From Clostridiales bacterium (GTDB taxonomy: Bacteria; Bacillota; Clostridia; Oscillospirales; CAG-272), in contig QALR01000024.1 of assembly GCA_003150035.1 (NCBI GenBank), positions 62,001 through 126,000 of the forward strand: a stretch of DNA of 64,000 bases, written 5' to 3'. Under the pieces are notes generated by a model that saw only the letters and a program-made list of their open reading frames with translations, searched no databases and was not told the DNA's origin. Each line of letters starts with the position of its first letter. Position 1 is the stretch's first letter. The position numbers and the translations under genes are program-made. Shown here piece after piece: positions 17,168-25,998 of the stretch.

Positions 17168-17930
17168 GCTGCCGCTTCGGATTTTGAGAGGCATCCTTTG
17201 CCTTGCGTTTTGGATTTTCGTGTGGCAGATGCTGGCGCTCGCCGTGAGGCGAGTGCTGGTCCTGCCGACGCCGCTTGCCGTAGCAAAGACGCTCGGCTCG
17301 CTGCTTTCCGACGGGGAGTTTTATCTGGTTTGTCTGTGGTCGCTCGGCCGTATTTTTGCCGGACTTTTGATAGGACTTTTCGCGGGGCTTCTTTTGGCGG
17401 CGCTCTGTGCGGCAAGCAAATTTGCGGACGCCCTCATTTCACCTGCGATTTCCGTCATCAAAGCGACTCCTATCGCTTCTGTCATCATCCTGATGCTGTA
17501 TGTCATCGGCAAGGGTGCGGTTCCGATGGTCGCAACGCTTCTCATGGTGATCCCCATTGTATTTGTCAATGTGCGGCGCGGTATCGCCGCCGTTCCGGAA
17601 CCCATGCGGGAGGTTGCAGCGGTCTATGGCTTCGGACTCCGTAAGCATGTGCGGTACCTGATTTTGCCGTCCGTGCTTCCGTATTTTGTCGCGGCCTGCC
17701 GTTCGGCGCTCGGCCTTGCATGGAAGGCGGGCATTGCCGCGGAGGTCATCTGCATGCCTGACCTTTCCATCGGAGATAAGCTGCACGAGGCAAAAATTTA
17801 TTTGGAGTCCGAGGCGCTTTATGCATGGACCATTGTGGTGGTGTTGCTCAGCGTTTTGATCGAAAAGGGCGTTGTGCTTCTTTTATCCAGACTGTCGGAA
17901 AAAGGAGGGGTCGGCGTTGCTGAAGCTTGA
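17157..17930 (+). CDS. NitT/TauT-type ABC transporter permease
   Basis: This is a BPD-type inner-membrane permease with about six helices. The EAA coupling motif is visible as EVAAVYGFGLRKHVRYLILP with the preceding PMR, and GLAWKAGIAAEV is the usual C-terminal signature of SsuC/TauC-type permeases. The start is uncertain: an ATG at 17157 overlaps the end of the binding-protein gene by 11 bases and is used here; others at 17148 and 17106 are possible but add no membrane segment. It is encoded between the binding protein and ATPase genes and shares their substrate, which is unknown. Confidence 0.88.
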   Translation: MGNKLPLRILRGILCLAFWIFVWQMLALAVRRVLVLPTPLAVAKTLGSLLSDGEFYLVCLWSLGRIFAGLLIGLFAGLLLAALCAASKFADALISPAISVIKATPIASVIILMLYVIGKGAVPMVATLLMVIPIVFVNVRRGIAAVPEPMREVAAVYGFGLRKHVRYLILPSVLPYFVAACRSALGLAWKAGIAAEVICMPDLSIGDKLHEAKIYLESEALYAWTIVVVLLSVLIEKGVVLLLSRLSEKGGVGVAEA

Positions 17931-18528
17931 GCACATTGAAAAATCCTTTGGTGAAAAGCGCGTCCTTTCTGATGTTTCGCTTTTGGTTCCAGAGGGGACG
18001 GCGGCATCGCTTTCCGGCATGTCCGGCAGCGGAAAGACTACGCTTTTGCGGATTGCGGCGGGGCTAGAGAGACCGGACGCCGGGGTGGTGCAGGCGGATG
18101 GAAAAGTGGCTGTTGTCTTTGCGGAGCCGCGTCTTTTCGATTCCGCACGCGTCCTGGAAAACGTGACCTGTGTCATGTCCGGTGAGGGAAAGGAAAAGGA
18201 AGAAAAGGCGAGAGAGCTGCTTGCGGCTTTGGAAATCGGGGACGCGGCACGCTTGCGTCCGCGTGAGCTTTCCAGCGGAATGGCGGCGCGGGTTTCTCTT
18301 GCGCGCGCGCTTGCCTATAACGCGGACGTCTATCTGCTCGACGAGCCGTTTAAGAGCCTAGACGGAGAGCTGAAACGTCGGGTTATGGCATATCTCACTT
18401 CCTTTTTTACGGGGAAGACGGTGCTGTTTATCACACATGATGAATCCGAAGCGGCGTTTCTCGCCGCCAAGAGGTTCTATTTATCGGAGGGTACGCTCTC
18501 GGAGTTTTATGAAAAGCAAAATCTATGA
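17917..18528 (+). CDS. NitT/TauT-type ABC transporter ATP-binding protein
   Basis: The 203-residue ATPase energises the uptake system. Walker A is GMSGSGKTT, the signature is LSSGM with AARVSLARALA, Walker B is VYLLDEPF, and the H-loop is FITHD. The Q-loop, normally VFQEPRLLPW in this family, reads VFAEPRLFD, so its glutamine is replaced by alanine. The TTG start at 17917 is supported by AAAGGAGGGG six bases before it, and it overlaps the end of the permease gene. At 203 residues it is shorter than the usual 240-260; the C-terminal region after the H-loop is reduced. Confidence 0.9.
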   Translation: MLKLEHIEKSFGEKRVLSDVSLLVPEGTAASLSGMSGSGKTTLLRIAAGLERPDAGVVQADGKVAVVFAEPRLFDSARVLENVTCVMSGEGKEKEEKARELLAALEIGDAARLRPRELSSGMAARVSLARALAYNADVYLLDEPFKSLDGELKRRVMAYLTSFFTGKTVLFITHDESEAAFLAAKRFYLSEGTLSEFYEKQNL

Positions 18529-18553
18529 AAACCGCATTTTATGCGGTTTTTTT
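18527..18553 (+). terminator. Intrinsic terminator after the ABC uptake operon
   Basis: The stem AAAACCGCAT/ATGCGGTTTT with a small loop of T is followed by a run of T ending at 18553. It starts at the stop codon of the ATPase gene and separates that operon from tspO. Confidence 0.85.
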
Positions 18554-18616
18554 GCGCTTTTTTGCACGAACATATTTATCTTGTGTACTGAATATACTAT
18601 CGATGGAGGTGATCGT

Positions 18617-19087
18617 GTGAAAATCAAATGGAAACCGCTTCTTATTTGCGTGGCTATTCCTCTTGCGGTCGGAGGACTTGCGGCACTTTTGACAGGGGAC
18701 AGCATGTCCGTCTTTTCCGAGCTTGAAAAGCCTCCGCTTTCACCGCCAGGATGGCTGTTTCCCGTGGTCTGGAGCATCCTGTATATTCTAATGGGTATCG
18801 CTTCTTACCTAGTCCTAACCTCTGATGCGGATAAAAAAGCGAAAGACGGCGCATTGTGGGTGTACGGCCTTCAGCTTTTTGTTAATTTCTTCTGGCCGAT
18901 TCTGTTTTTCCGCCTTGAACTGTATACCATTTCTTTTGTCTGGCTGCTTTTCCTTTGGCTTTTGATCCTTGTCACGTTCGCACGCTTTTGGCGGATATCG
19001 ATGCCGGCTGCGTGGCTTCTGGTTCCTTATCTTGTTTGGGTTACGTTTGCCGGTTATCTGAATCTTGGTGTGGCGCTGCTAAATTGA
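18617..19087 (+). CDS. TspO/MBR family tryptophan-rich sensory protein
   Basis: The 156-residue protein has five predicted membrane helices and the TspO landmarks: PPLSPPGWLFPVVWSILYILMGIASYL, then NFFWPILFF and a WxxLLxLxxFW-like segment. TspO proteins bind porphyrins and related tetrapyrroles and are implicated in stress responses; the exact role in Clostridia is not known. The GTG start at 18617 lies seven bases after GGAGG, while earlier codons fall in the preceding terminator region. It is a single-gene unit between two terminator/promoter boundaries. Confidence 0.9.
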   Translation: MKIKWKPLLICVAIPLAVGGLAALLTGDSMSVFSELEKPPLSPPGWLFPVVWSILYILMGIASYLVLTSDADKKAKDGALWVYGLQLFVNFFWPILFFRLELYTISFVWLLFLWLLILVTFARFWRISMPAAWLLVPYLVWVTFAGYLNLGVALLN

Positions 19088-19191
19088 TTCCCGGAAAGAA
19101 AATGGTTTTTCCCTGCAAAAACGGAAAGGCTCCTGCTTTTCTCCGCGTGGGAAAGATTTTCCGGAAATGCCGGATTTTCCATCGATTTTAC

Positions 19192-19220
19192 TTGCGTTTT
19201 TCGGGATTCTGTTATATAAT
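19192..19220 (+). promoter_or_regulatory. Promoter of the glycogen cluster
   Basis: TTGCGT (19192-19197), a 17-base spacer and a perfect TATAAT (19215-19220) lie 65 bases before the glgB start. This is the only clear promoter seen in the cluster up to the glgA leader, so glgB-glgC-glgD are probably one transcript. Confidence 0.7.
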
Positions 19221-19284
19221 ATAAACAACAAAAGCAAATTCGAACGGTTCCGGCAGATTTTAATAGGAAACGGGGGCTTCGGCT

Positions 19285-21243
19285 GTGAAAAAACATGGAA
19301 GCGGCGACGACTATGCGGCATACCTCTTTTGCGAGGGCACCAATTTTTATGCTTATGACCTGCTCGGCGCGCACCTGACACGGCAGGGGAGCTCCTTTCT
19401 TTATACCTTTCGCGTGTGGGCGCCGAACGCCGCGGCGGTTTTTGTGTGCGGAGATTTCAACGGATGGGACGAAAGCCTCCCCATGGAAAAGGATGCGGAC
19501 TCCGGCATCTGGCAAGCTTTCCTTTCCTCGTCCTCTTCGCTTGCCGGCACGCGGTATAAATATAAGGTGATTTCCGCGGGGGGCGCTGTATTCAAGGCAG
19601 ATCCGTATGCGAGGTTTTCCGAGACGCGCACGCATACGGCGTCCATTCTCACGGACGGAGACGATTTTCACTGGACGGATGCGGCGTGGCAGGAGAAAAA
19701 ACGCTCGTTCTTTGCTGTAAAGGATCCGCGCCATCCGCATTTTTACAGCGCGCCGATGAATATTTACGAGGTGCATCTCGGCTCTTGGCGGACAAAAGAG
19801 GGCGCTTGCACGGCGGACGGCGCGCATGACCGGAATTACAGAGAGCTTGCCGATGAACTGTCCTGCTATCTTTCGGACATGCACTATACGCATGTGGAGC
19901 TGCTGCCTATCATGGAGCATCCGTATGACGGATCCTGGGGCTATCAGGTGTGCGGCTATTTTGCGCCGACCTCGCGGTTCGGCACGCCGGAGGATTTCAA
20001 ATATTTTGTCAATAAGATGCACGAGATGGGGATCGGCGTGATTCTGGATTGGGTTCCGGCGCACTTTCCGAAGGACGAGCATGGGCTTTATGAGTTTGAC
20101 GGCTCCCTGCTTTACGAATATCAGGGGCGCGACCGTATGGAAAGCCGCGGCTGGGGCACGCGCTATTTCGATGTGGGACGTCCGGAGGTGCAGTCATTTC
20201 TTATCTCCTGCGCACTTTTCTGGATGCGTGAATACCATGCGGACGGTCTGCGCACGGATGCGGTAGCGTCCATGCTGTATCTCGACTATGACAGAGAACC
20301 GGGAGAGTGGATTCCCAACCAATACGGAAGCAACCAAAATCTGGAGGCCATTGCCTTTTTCAAAAAACTGAATACGGCGGTGTTTGCGGAATTCCCCGAC
20401 GCGCTTATGATTGCGGAGGAATCGACGGCCTGGCCGATGATTACAAAGCCGGTGTGCGACGGCGGACTCGGCTTCAACTTCAAATGGAACATGGGCTTTG
20501 CCAACGATATGTTCGAATATATGGCGGTTGACCCGATTTACCGGCAGTACTGCCACGGGAAGCTGACCTTCCCGATGATGTATGCGTTTTCGGAGAATTA
20601 CATACTTCCCGTGTCGCACGACGAGGTGGTGCACGGGAAAAAATCGCTTGTGGACAAGATGTTCGGGGACTATGACGAGAAGTTCGCCGCCATGCGCGTC
20701 TTTCTCACATTTATGATGACGCATCCCGGCAAAAAACTGCTCTTTATGGGTACAGAATTTGCTCAGTTTCGGGAATGGGACTATGAAAACGAATTAGAAT
20801 GGTTTATGCTGAAATATCCGCGTCATGTGGAAATGCAGAGGTGCGTGAGACGCCTCAACGAGCTTTATCTCACCGAGCCGGCGCTCTATGAAATCGACGA
20901 CAGCTGGGACGGCTTTGCCTGGATCGAACCGAACGACAAGGCGCACAACGTGCTTTCTTACCGTCGGCGTTCGATCTCCGGTGCGGAGCTTATTGTCGTG
21001 CTGAATTTTTCTCCCGTGAGGTGGGAGAACTATACGGTGCGCGTGCCGATGAGAGGAGAGTACGAGGAGATTTTTACGACGGATGTTTATGAATTCGGCG
21101 GCTCCGGCGCCGTAAACGGTACGATAAAATCCAGAGAACATAAAGAAAAAGGAAAAATGAAAAGCGAGCTTTCTGTGACGCTGCCTTCCTATGGGGGGCT
21201 GATTTTCCGGCGGCGCGGGATAAAGCGGAATAAAAAAGGATAG
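19285..21243 (+). CDS. glgB: 1,4-alpha-glucan branching enzyme
   Basis: GlgB introduces alpha-1,6 branches into glycogen. The 652-residue protein has an N-terminal CBM48 module (FRVWAPNAAAVFVCGDFNGWD) and a GH13 barrel. The conserved regions are present: LDWVPAHFPKD, the nucleophile aspartate in GLRTDAVAS, the acid glutamate in IAEESTAWP, and SHDEVVHGK. The start is GTG at 19285 after GGGGG. Its length is in the normal range (about 630-730). It opens a cluster for glycogen synthesis and breakdown. Confidence 0.96.
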   Translation: MKKHGSGDDYAAYLFCEGTNFYAYDLLGAHLTRQGSSFLYTFRVWAPNAAAVFVCGDFNGWDESLPMEKDADSGIWQAFLSSSSSLAGTRYKYKVISAGGAVFKADPYARFSETRTHTASILTDGDDFHWTDAAWQEKKRSFFAVKDPRHPHFYSAPMNIYEVHLGSWRTKEGACTADGAHDRNYRELADELSCYLSDMHYTHVELLPIMEHPYDGSWGYQVCGYFAPTSRFGTPEDFKYFVNKMHEMGIGVILDWVPAHFPKDEHGLYEFDGSLLYEYQGRDRMESRGWGTRYFDVGRPEVQSFLISCALFWMREYHADGLRTDAVASMLYLDYDREPGEWIPNQYGSNQNLEAIAFFKKLNTAVFAEFPDALMIAEESTAWPMITKPVCDGGLGFNFKWNMGFANDMFEYMAVDPIYRQYCHGKLTFPMMYAFSENYILPVSHDEVVHGKKSLVDKMFGDYDEKFAAMRVFLTFMMTHPGKKLLFMGTEFAQFREWDYENELEWFMLKYPRHVEMQRCVRRLNELYLTEPALYEIDDSWDGFAWIEPNDKAHNVLSYRRRSISGAELIVVLNFSPVRWENYTVRVPMRGEYEEIFTTDVYEFGGSGAVNGTIKSREHKEKGKMKSELSVTLPSYGGLIFRRRGIKRNKKG

Positions 21244-21288
21244 TCAATTATAGGTATTTTTATAGAACCGAAAGGCAGGGAATCTCTT

Positions 21289-22503
21289 ATGTTTAGGAAA
21301 AAGGAATGCATCGCTATGCTTCTTGCCGGCGGACAGGGCAGCCGTCTTTATACCCTTACCGAAAGAACGGCAAAGCCCGCTGTCCCGTTTGGCGGCAAAT
21401 ATCGGATTATTGATTTTCCGATGTCAAACTGTGTCAATTCCGGCATTGATACGGTCGGTGTGCTGACCCAATATCAGCCGCTTGTGCTCAACGAGTACAT
21501 CGGGAACGGCGAACCGTGGGACCTTGACCGTACGCACGGCGGCGTGACGGTGCTGCCGCCTTATGAAGCAAAACGCGGCGCCGCGTGGTACAAGGGCACC
21601 GCCAATGCCATCTATCAGAATTTGACCTTCATTGAGAGATATGACCCGGATTATACCCTGATCCTTTCCGGCGACCATATCTATAAGATGGATTACAGCC
21701 GCATGCTCGCTGAACATAAGAAAAACGAAGCGGACTGCACGATTGCCGTGTTAGAGGTTCCCATGAGTCAGGCGAGCCGTTTTGGCATCCTGAATACGGA
21801 TGCGGACGGCCGCATCACGGAGTTTGAGGAGAAGCCGAAACATCCGAAGAGCAACAAGGCTTCCATGGGAATTTACATATTCACGACCGCAAGGCTACGG
21901 GAATATCTGGAGGCGGACAATGCGGCCCCGGAATCCTCCAACGATTTCGGCAAAAATGTCATTCCCGCCATGCTCGCGGCTGGGTGCCGCATGTACGCTT
22001 ATACCTTTGAGGGGTATTGGAAGGATGTCGGGACCCTGACAAGCCTTTGGGAGGCGAATATGGATTTGCTCGGTACTCCTCCGAAGTTTGACCTTTACGA
22101 CAGAAGGTGGCGCATTTTTTACCGTCACAATGCCTATCCGCCCCATCGGATCGGCGCTGCGGCGCACCTTGAGAATTCCATGGTGACGGAAGGCTGTGTC
22201 ATTGACGGAGCGGTGAAAAATTCCATTCTTTCCAACGATGTGCGCATAGAGGCCGGCGCTGTGGTGCGCGACAGCGTGATTATGAGCGGCGTCACGATAA
22301 GAGCCGGCGCGCATATCTCCTATGCGATTATCGACAGTGACACCGTTATCGGGGAAAATTCCGACCTTGGGGATGAACGCGACGGCGGAGAACTTCTTGT
22401 CATCGCCTCCGGACTATCCCTTCCGGCGGGAACGGCAATCCGTGGAGGAGCGCTTGTAGATAAAGAGAATCTTGCGCAGTTTATCGGGAAGGAGGAAGCT
22501 TGA
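21289..22503 (+). CDS. glgC: Glucose-1-phosphate adenylyltransferase, catalytic subunit
   Basis: GlgC makes ADP-glucose from glucose-1-phosphate and ATP, the committed step of glycogen synthesis. The 404-residue protein has the nucleotidyltransferase signature (LLAGGQGSRLYTLTERTAKPAVPFG split over the first 35 residues), SGDHIYKMDY and the FEEKPK loop, then left-handed beta-helix repeats (about 300-400; NSILSNDVRIEAGAVVRDSVI). The pyrophosphorylase motif and catalytic aspartate are intact, unlike in the neighbouring GlgD. In Firmicutes the GlgC/GlgD heterotetramer is the active enzyme. The next gene starts one base after its stop. Confidence 0.96.
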   Translation: MFRKKECIAMLLAGGQGSRLYTLTERTAKPAVPFGGKYRIIDFPMSNCVNSGIDTVGVLTQYQPLVLNEYIGNGEPWDLDRTHGGVTVLPPYEAKRGAAWYKGTANAIYQNLTFIERYDPDYTLILSGDHIYKMDYSRMLAEHKKNEADCTIAVLEVPMSQASRFGILNTDADGRITEFEEKPKHPKSNKASMGIYIFTTARLREYLEADNAAPESSNDFGKNVIPAMLAAGCRMYAYTFEGYWKDVGTLTSLWEANMDLLGTPPKFDLYDRRWRIFYRHNAYPPHRIGAAAHLENSMVTEGCVIDGAVKNSILSNDVRIEAGAVVRDSVIMSGVTIRAGAHISYAIIDSDTVIGENSDLGDERDGGELLVIASGLSLPAGTAIRGGALVDKENLAQFIGKEEA

Positions 22504-22504
22504 C

Positions 22505-23638
22505 ATGTCGGTGGAAGGGATCATTTTTTCCAACATTCATGACAGCGATATTTCGGAGCTGACAAGACAGCGCACGCTGGCGTCCGTTCCTTTCGGATGT
22601 CGGTACAGGCTTATCGATTTTCCGCTTTCCAATATGGTCAATTCCAATATTTATAATATCAGCGTCATTACCCATTACAATTATCATTCTCTCATGGATC
22701 ATATCGGTTCCGGCAAGGACTGGGACCTCGCGCGCCGTTCCGGGGGCGTCAAAATTCTTCCGCCGTATATTACGGCATATGCCAACAATGCAAATAGTCT
22801 CTATCGTTCGCGTCTGGAGGCGCTCAAAAGCGTCAACTATTCTCTCTCACAGATGATGTCAGATTATGTCGTCATGTCAGACTGCAACGTGATTTGCAAC
22901 ATTGATCTCAACGATATGATAAACGATCATATCGAAAGCGGAGCGGATATTACGGTTGCTGTCAAGTATATGCGGCTTTCTAAAACGGCGGCGAAGAACA
23001 ATACGCTTGTATTTTCTGATGATACGGGCAGGATCACGGATTTGCTTCCGTATCCGACCAATTTTGAGGGGTATGCGGACGTCAATCTCAATATTTTGGT
23101 GATAAATCGGCAATATCTGCAGCAGATGGTGCTCGACGCTATCGCGCATGGGTATGGAAGTCTGACGCGCGACGTGCTGATCCGTTCTCTCGGATACCGG
23201 AATTTCCGCGTTTATCAGTATGACGGATATTTCGCGTGTATTTCTTCCTTTGAGGATTATTTTGCGCATAATATGCAGCTCATTGAAAATAAAGAAATGT
23301 TCGATTCGCTCTTCGGGGTCGAATCGAGACCGGTTTATACGAAGGTGCGCAATTCCGCGCCGACCTATTACAGCGGTAACTCGGCGGTGAAAGACTCGCT
23401 GATTGCGGATGGCTGCATCATCGAGGGAACGGTGGAGAACAGCATTCTGTTTCGCGGGGTCAAGGTGGGACGCGGTTCGACAGTAAAAAACAGCATTCTC
23501 TTTCAGGATACGTTTGTGGGGGAAAATGTGTCGCTCGGATATACGGTGTCTGACAAAAACGTCGTGGTTCGCGACGGCGTCGTTCTGTCCGGACATTCTA
23601 CCCTGCCGCTCTATATCGAAAAGGGCCGCATGATTTAA
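22505..23638 (+). CDS. glgD: Glucose-1-phosphate adenylyltransferase, GlgD subunit
   Basis: GlgD is the second subunit of the Firmicutes ADP-glucose pyrophosphorylase. The 377-residue protein aligns with GlgC over its length but lacks the GGxGxRL nucleotide motif at its start (VEGIIFSNIHDSDISELT), the usual sign of a non-catalytic partner. It keeps ASVPFGCRYRLIDFPLSN, and the C-terminal beta-helix has NSILFRGVKVGRGSTVKNSIL. The start ATG at 22505 follows AAGGAGG and lies one base after the glgC stop; a longer frame to 22472 would overlap glgC. Confidence 0.95.
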   Translation: MSVEGIIFSNIHDSDISELTRQRTLASVPFGCRYRLIDFPLSNMVNSNIYNISVITHYNYHSLMDHIGSGKDWDLARRSGGVKILPPYITAYANNANSLYRSRLEALKSVNYSLSQMMSDYVVMSDCNVICNIDLNDMINDHIESGADITVAVKYMRLSKTAAKNNTLVFSDDTGRITDLLPYPTNFEGYADVNLNILVINRQYLQQMVLDAIAHGYGSLTRDVLIRSLGYRNFRVYQYDGYFACISSFEDYFAHNMQLIENKEMFDSLFGVESRPVYTKVRNSAPTYYSGNSAVKDSLIADGCIIEGTVENSILFRGVKVGRGSTVKNSILFQDTFVGENVSLGYTVSDKNVVVRDGVVLSGHSTLPLYIEKGRMI

Positions 23639-23686
23639 GCGTGGCGCGCTGCGCTTTGGAGCAAGTGTTCTGTAAAGGAGTTCGTC

Positions 23687-24371
23687 ATGCGTGGAGATAA
23701 ACCGATAAGCAGGCAGGCGCCGGGGGTCCTTCTTGGCTGTGCCATGGGAATGGGACTTGCCTGCGTATCCCTTTTTCTTGTTCTCCGGCTCATTCCTGAG
23801 AACGGGATACACAGCGGCATCCTGATTGGCATCGGGATTGGTATACAGCTCTTTGCCGTGCTTTTATATGCTTTGGCGGGAAGAAAAGCCCGCGGTGTCA
23901 TCGCGGCGGCAGGGATCGCTGCGAACAGCATCGGCACGGGGCTTATCATGGCGGCGCATCCGGTAGCGGCGGGCTTCCCCGTCGCAGCGGGCTGCCTGAT
24001 TTCCGTGCTTGCGCCTTTTGCGGCGCTGACGCTTGCATGCCTTCTTATACTGTTTGAGCCACGGATAGGGCGCATAGCGGGAATTGGCGCTTTTGTACTG
24101 ATAGCCGCTTTTTGCCGTCCTCTGGTGGCGAAGCGGTCCCGAGGATTTTGCTGTGCCGTTTTACTGCACGGCGGCGATGCTGTTTTATGCGGGCGTGCTT
24201 CTTTGTGAGGACGATGGGAGGCATATCGGCGATTTTCTCTTTCTTGCGAGCCTTGGTGCGTTTTCGTTGATTTTGACTGTTGTTCTGGCGGTCATTTCGG
24301 AGGGAGAATGCTGTGATTCCTGCGACCTTTGCGAGCTGCCCGCAGGGAGCCGGGCAAAGCGGAGAAAATAA
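23687..24371 (+). pseudogene. Membrane protein of unknown function, reading frame broken
   Basis: The gene starts with ATG after an AAAGGAG site and reads in one frame to 24208, but the coding signal moves to another frame at the T5 run at 24109-24113. Removing one T there joins LIAAF to AVLWWRSGPEDF and continues into FYCTAAMLFYAGVLL and a further hydrophobic helix, ending at 24371 with a cysteine-rich tail (CCDSCDLC). The repaired protein would have about 228 residues and about seven membrane helices, with no recognised family. The break may be a sequencing error, a real mutation or a recoding site. It lies between glgD and the leader RNA of glgA. Confidence 0.7.
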
Positions 24372-24376
24372 ATTTC

Positions 24377-24510
24377 AACAAGGGCCCATTTGTTATGTAG
24401 GGCAAGGGTAGGAAAGTCTGCCAGAGAGCTCGGTAGGGGACGCTATTCTCTACTGAATGCGAAAAGAACCCACCGATCCTAAGAGGGGGGACTTCTTGCC
24501 TAAGTTATAG
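24377..24510 (+). ncRNA. Candidate structured leader RNA upstream of glgA
   Basis: The 140-base gap contains consistent pairings: an outer stem GGCAAG (24401-24406) with CTTGCC (24495-24500); a 10-bp hairpin CGGTAGGGGA (24431-24440) with TTCTCTACTG (24446-24455, several G-U pairs) and loop CGCTA; and the stem AAGTC/GACTT (24414-24418/24490-24494), which competes with a local hairpin GGTAG/CTGCC (24407-24411/24418-24422). The GCGAAAAGAACCC segment and the G6 run near 24490 lack obvious pairing. No known riboswitch class was recognised. It ends six bases before the glgA ribosome site, so it may be a regulatory leader. Confidence 0.4.
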
Positions 24511-24524
24511 TAAGGAGGATGCCT

Positions 24525-25952
24525 GTGAAAAAGATTCTGTACGTTGGAAGCGAGATTATGCCGTTTGCCGCGACGGGCGGACTCGGCGATGTGATGGGGT
24601 CGCTGCCTGCGGCGGTGAAACGAAGAAATCCCGAGGACGATATCCGTGCGGTCATGCCGCTTTACAGCAAGATTCCGACTCAATACCGGGAAAAGATGAC
24701 CTTTTTGGGGCAGATGACCGTTCCGCTATCATGGCGGCGGCAGTACTGCGGGATTTTTTCTTTGGAAAAGGACGGGGTCACGTACTATTTTCTCGACAAT
24801 GAATATTATTTTAACCGAGGAGCACTCTACGGGGAATATGACGATGCCGAGCGCTTTGCCTTTTTCTCCGTGGCGACGCTAGAGCTCATGCGGGAGCAGC
24901 GCTTTTTCCCGGACGTTTTGCATGCCAACGATTGGCAGACGGCGCTCTGCGTCATCAAGCTGAAGCGCAGCTATGCGCGGATTCCGGAATACGCCGGTAT
25001 CCGGGCTGTTTATACCATCCATAATATCGAGTATCAGGGCGTTTACGGGAAGGAGATACTCGGGGATGTTTTTTCGCTCGAGGGAGAGGACGGCGAAATT
25101 GTCGATTACGGTGGTGCTGTTAATCTGACCAAGGGCGCCATTGTCTGTGCGGACTTTGTGACAACGGTAAGTCCCACTTATGCGAAGGAAATTCAGTCCG
25201 AGGAATATTCATGTGGGCTTCACTATATTTTGCGACAGTACAGCTATAAGCTCGACGGCATTGTTAACGGTATCGATACGGATTATTACGATCCGCAGAC
25301 GGATGAGGAGCTGCCGTATCATTACAGCGCAAGGGGCCTGCTCGGCAAGAGAAAAAACAAGGATGAGATGCAAACCCGCTTCGGGCTTGCGTTGCGCCCC
25401 GACACGCCTGTTGTCGCCATGATTTCCCGCCTTGCCTCTCATAAGGGCTTTGACCTTGTGACGGCCGTATTTGATGAGATGATGCGTGACGATATTCAGT
25501 TTGTCCTCCTTGGCACAGGAGAGCGTGGCTTTGAGGATTTCTTCCGCCAGGCGGCGGCGCGGTATCCCGGCAGGGTCTGCGCCAACATCACCTATGACCG
25601 TGCGCTCTCCAAGCTCATATATGCCGGCGCGGATCTTTTCCTGATGCCGTCGAGAAGCGAGGCGTGCGGACTTTCCCAAATGATTGCATCGCGCTATGGA
25701 GCGGTTCCGGTTGTGCGCGAAACAGGCGGGCTTTATGATACCATTAAGCCCTACGGCCCGGACAGAAGCGGCAACGGCTTCACGTTTGCTTCCTATAATG
25801 CCCACGATATGCTGCATGTTATAAGGGAAGCGGAGGGGCTTTATCGTGATACGGAAAATTGGTTGGCGCTCGTGAAAAAGATCATGAAAATCGATTTTTC
25901 ATGGAATGCTTCGGCGGAAAAATACGATGCGCTTTACCGGCGTCTTATCTGA
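24525..25952 (+). CDS. glgA: Glycogen synthase (ADP-glucose)
   Basis: GlgA elongates glycogen using ADP-glucose. The 475-residue GT5 protein shows the N-terminal glycogen synthase start YVGSEIMPFAATGGLGDV, HANDWQTAL, IHNIEYQG, the GT-B domain junction (VNGIDTDYYDP), and the C-terminal SRSEACGLSQMIASRYG with VRETGGL. The ATG at 24519 directly follows the AAGGAGG site with no spacing, so GTG at 24525 (spacing six) is the likely start. It lies downstream of the structured leader and is followed by glgP. Confidence 0.95.
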   Translation: MKKILYVGSEIMPFAATGGLGDVMGSLPAAVKRRNPEDDIRAVMPLYSKIPTQYREKMTFLGQMTVPLSWRRQYCGIFSLEKDGVTYYFLDNEYYFNRGALYGEYDDAERFAFFSVATLELMREQRFFPDVLHANDWQTALCVIKLKRSYARIPEYAGIRAVYTIHNIEYQGVYGKEILGDVFSLEGEDGEIVDYGGAVNLTKGAIVCADFVTTVSPTYAKEIQSEEYSCGLHYILRQYSYKLDGIVNGIDTDYYDPQTDEELPYHYSARGLLGKRKNKDEMQTRFGLALRPDTPVVAMISRLASHKGFDLVTAVFDEMMRDDIQFVLLGTGERGFEDFFRQAAARYPGRVCANITYDRALSKLIYAGADLFLMPSRSEACGLSQMIASRYGAVPVVRETGGLYDTIKPYGPDRSGNGFTFASYNAHDMLHVIREAEGLYRDTENWLALVKKIMKIDFSWNASAEKYDALYRRLI

Positions 25953-25998
25953 GCGCCCATATTTTGAATTTATAAAGACAAAAAGGAAACCAATAAGT

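Noticed and set aside
18541..18560. The stretch TTTTTTTGCGC as an upstream promoter of tspO
   Set aside because: It is part of the terminator of the upstream operon; no convincing -35/-10 pair with correct spacing could be built from it.
24401..24510. Possible RNase P RNA because of GGAAAGTC
   Set aside because: The segment is only about 110 bases, far too short, and lacks the second conserved RNase P region.
24401..24510. Possible c-di-GMP riboswitch because of AGGGCAAG and GGGGACG
   Set aside because: The order and spacing of the conserved segments do not fit the c-di-GMP-I aptamer, and the T-box and SAM signatures were also absent.
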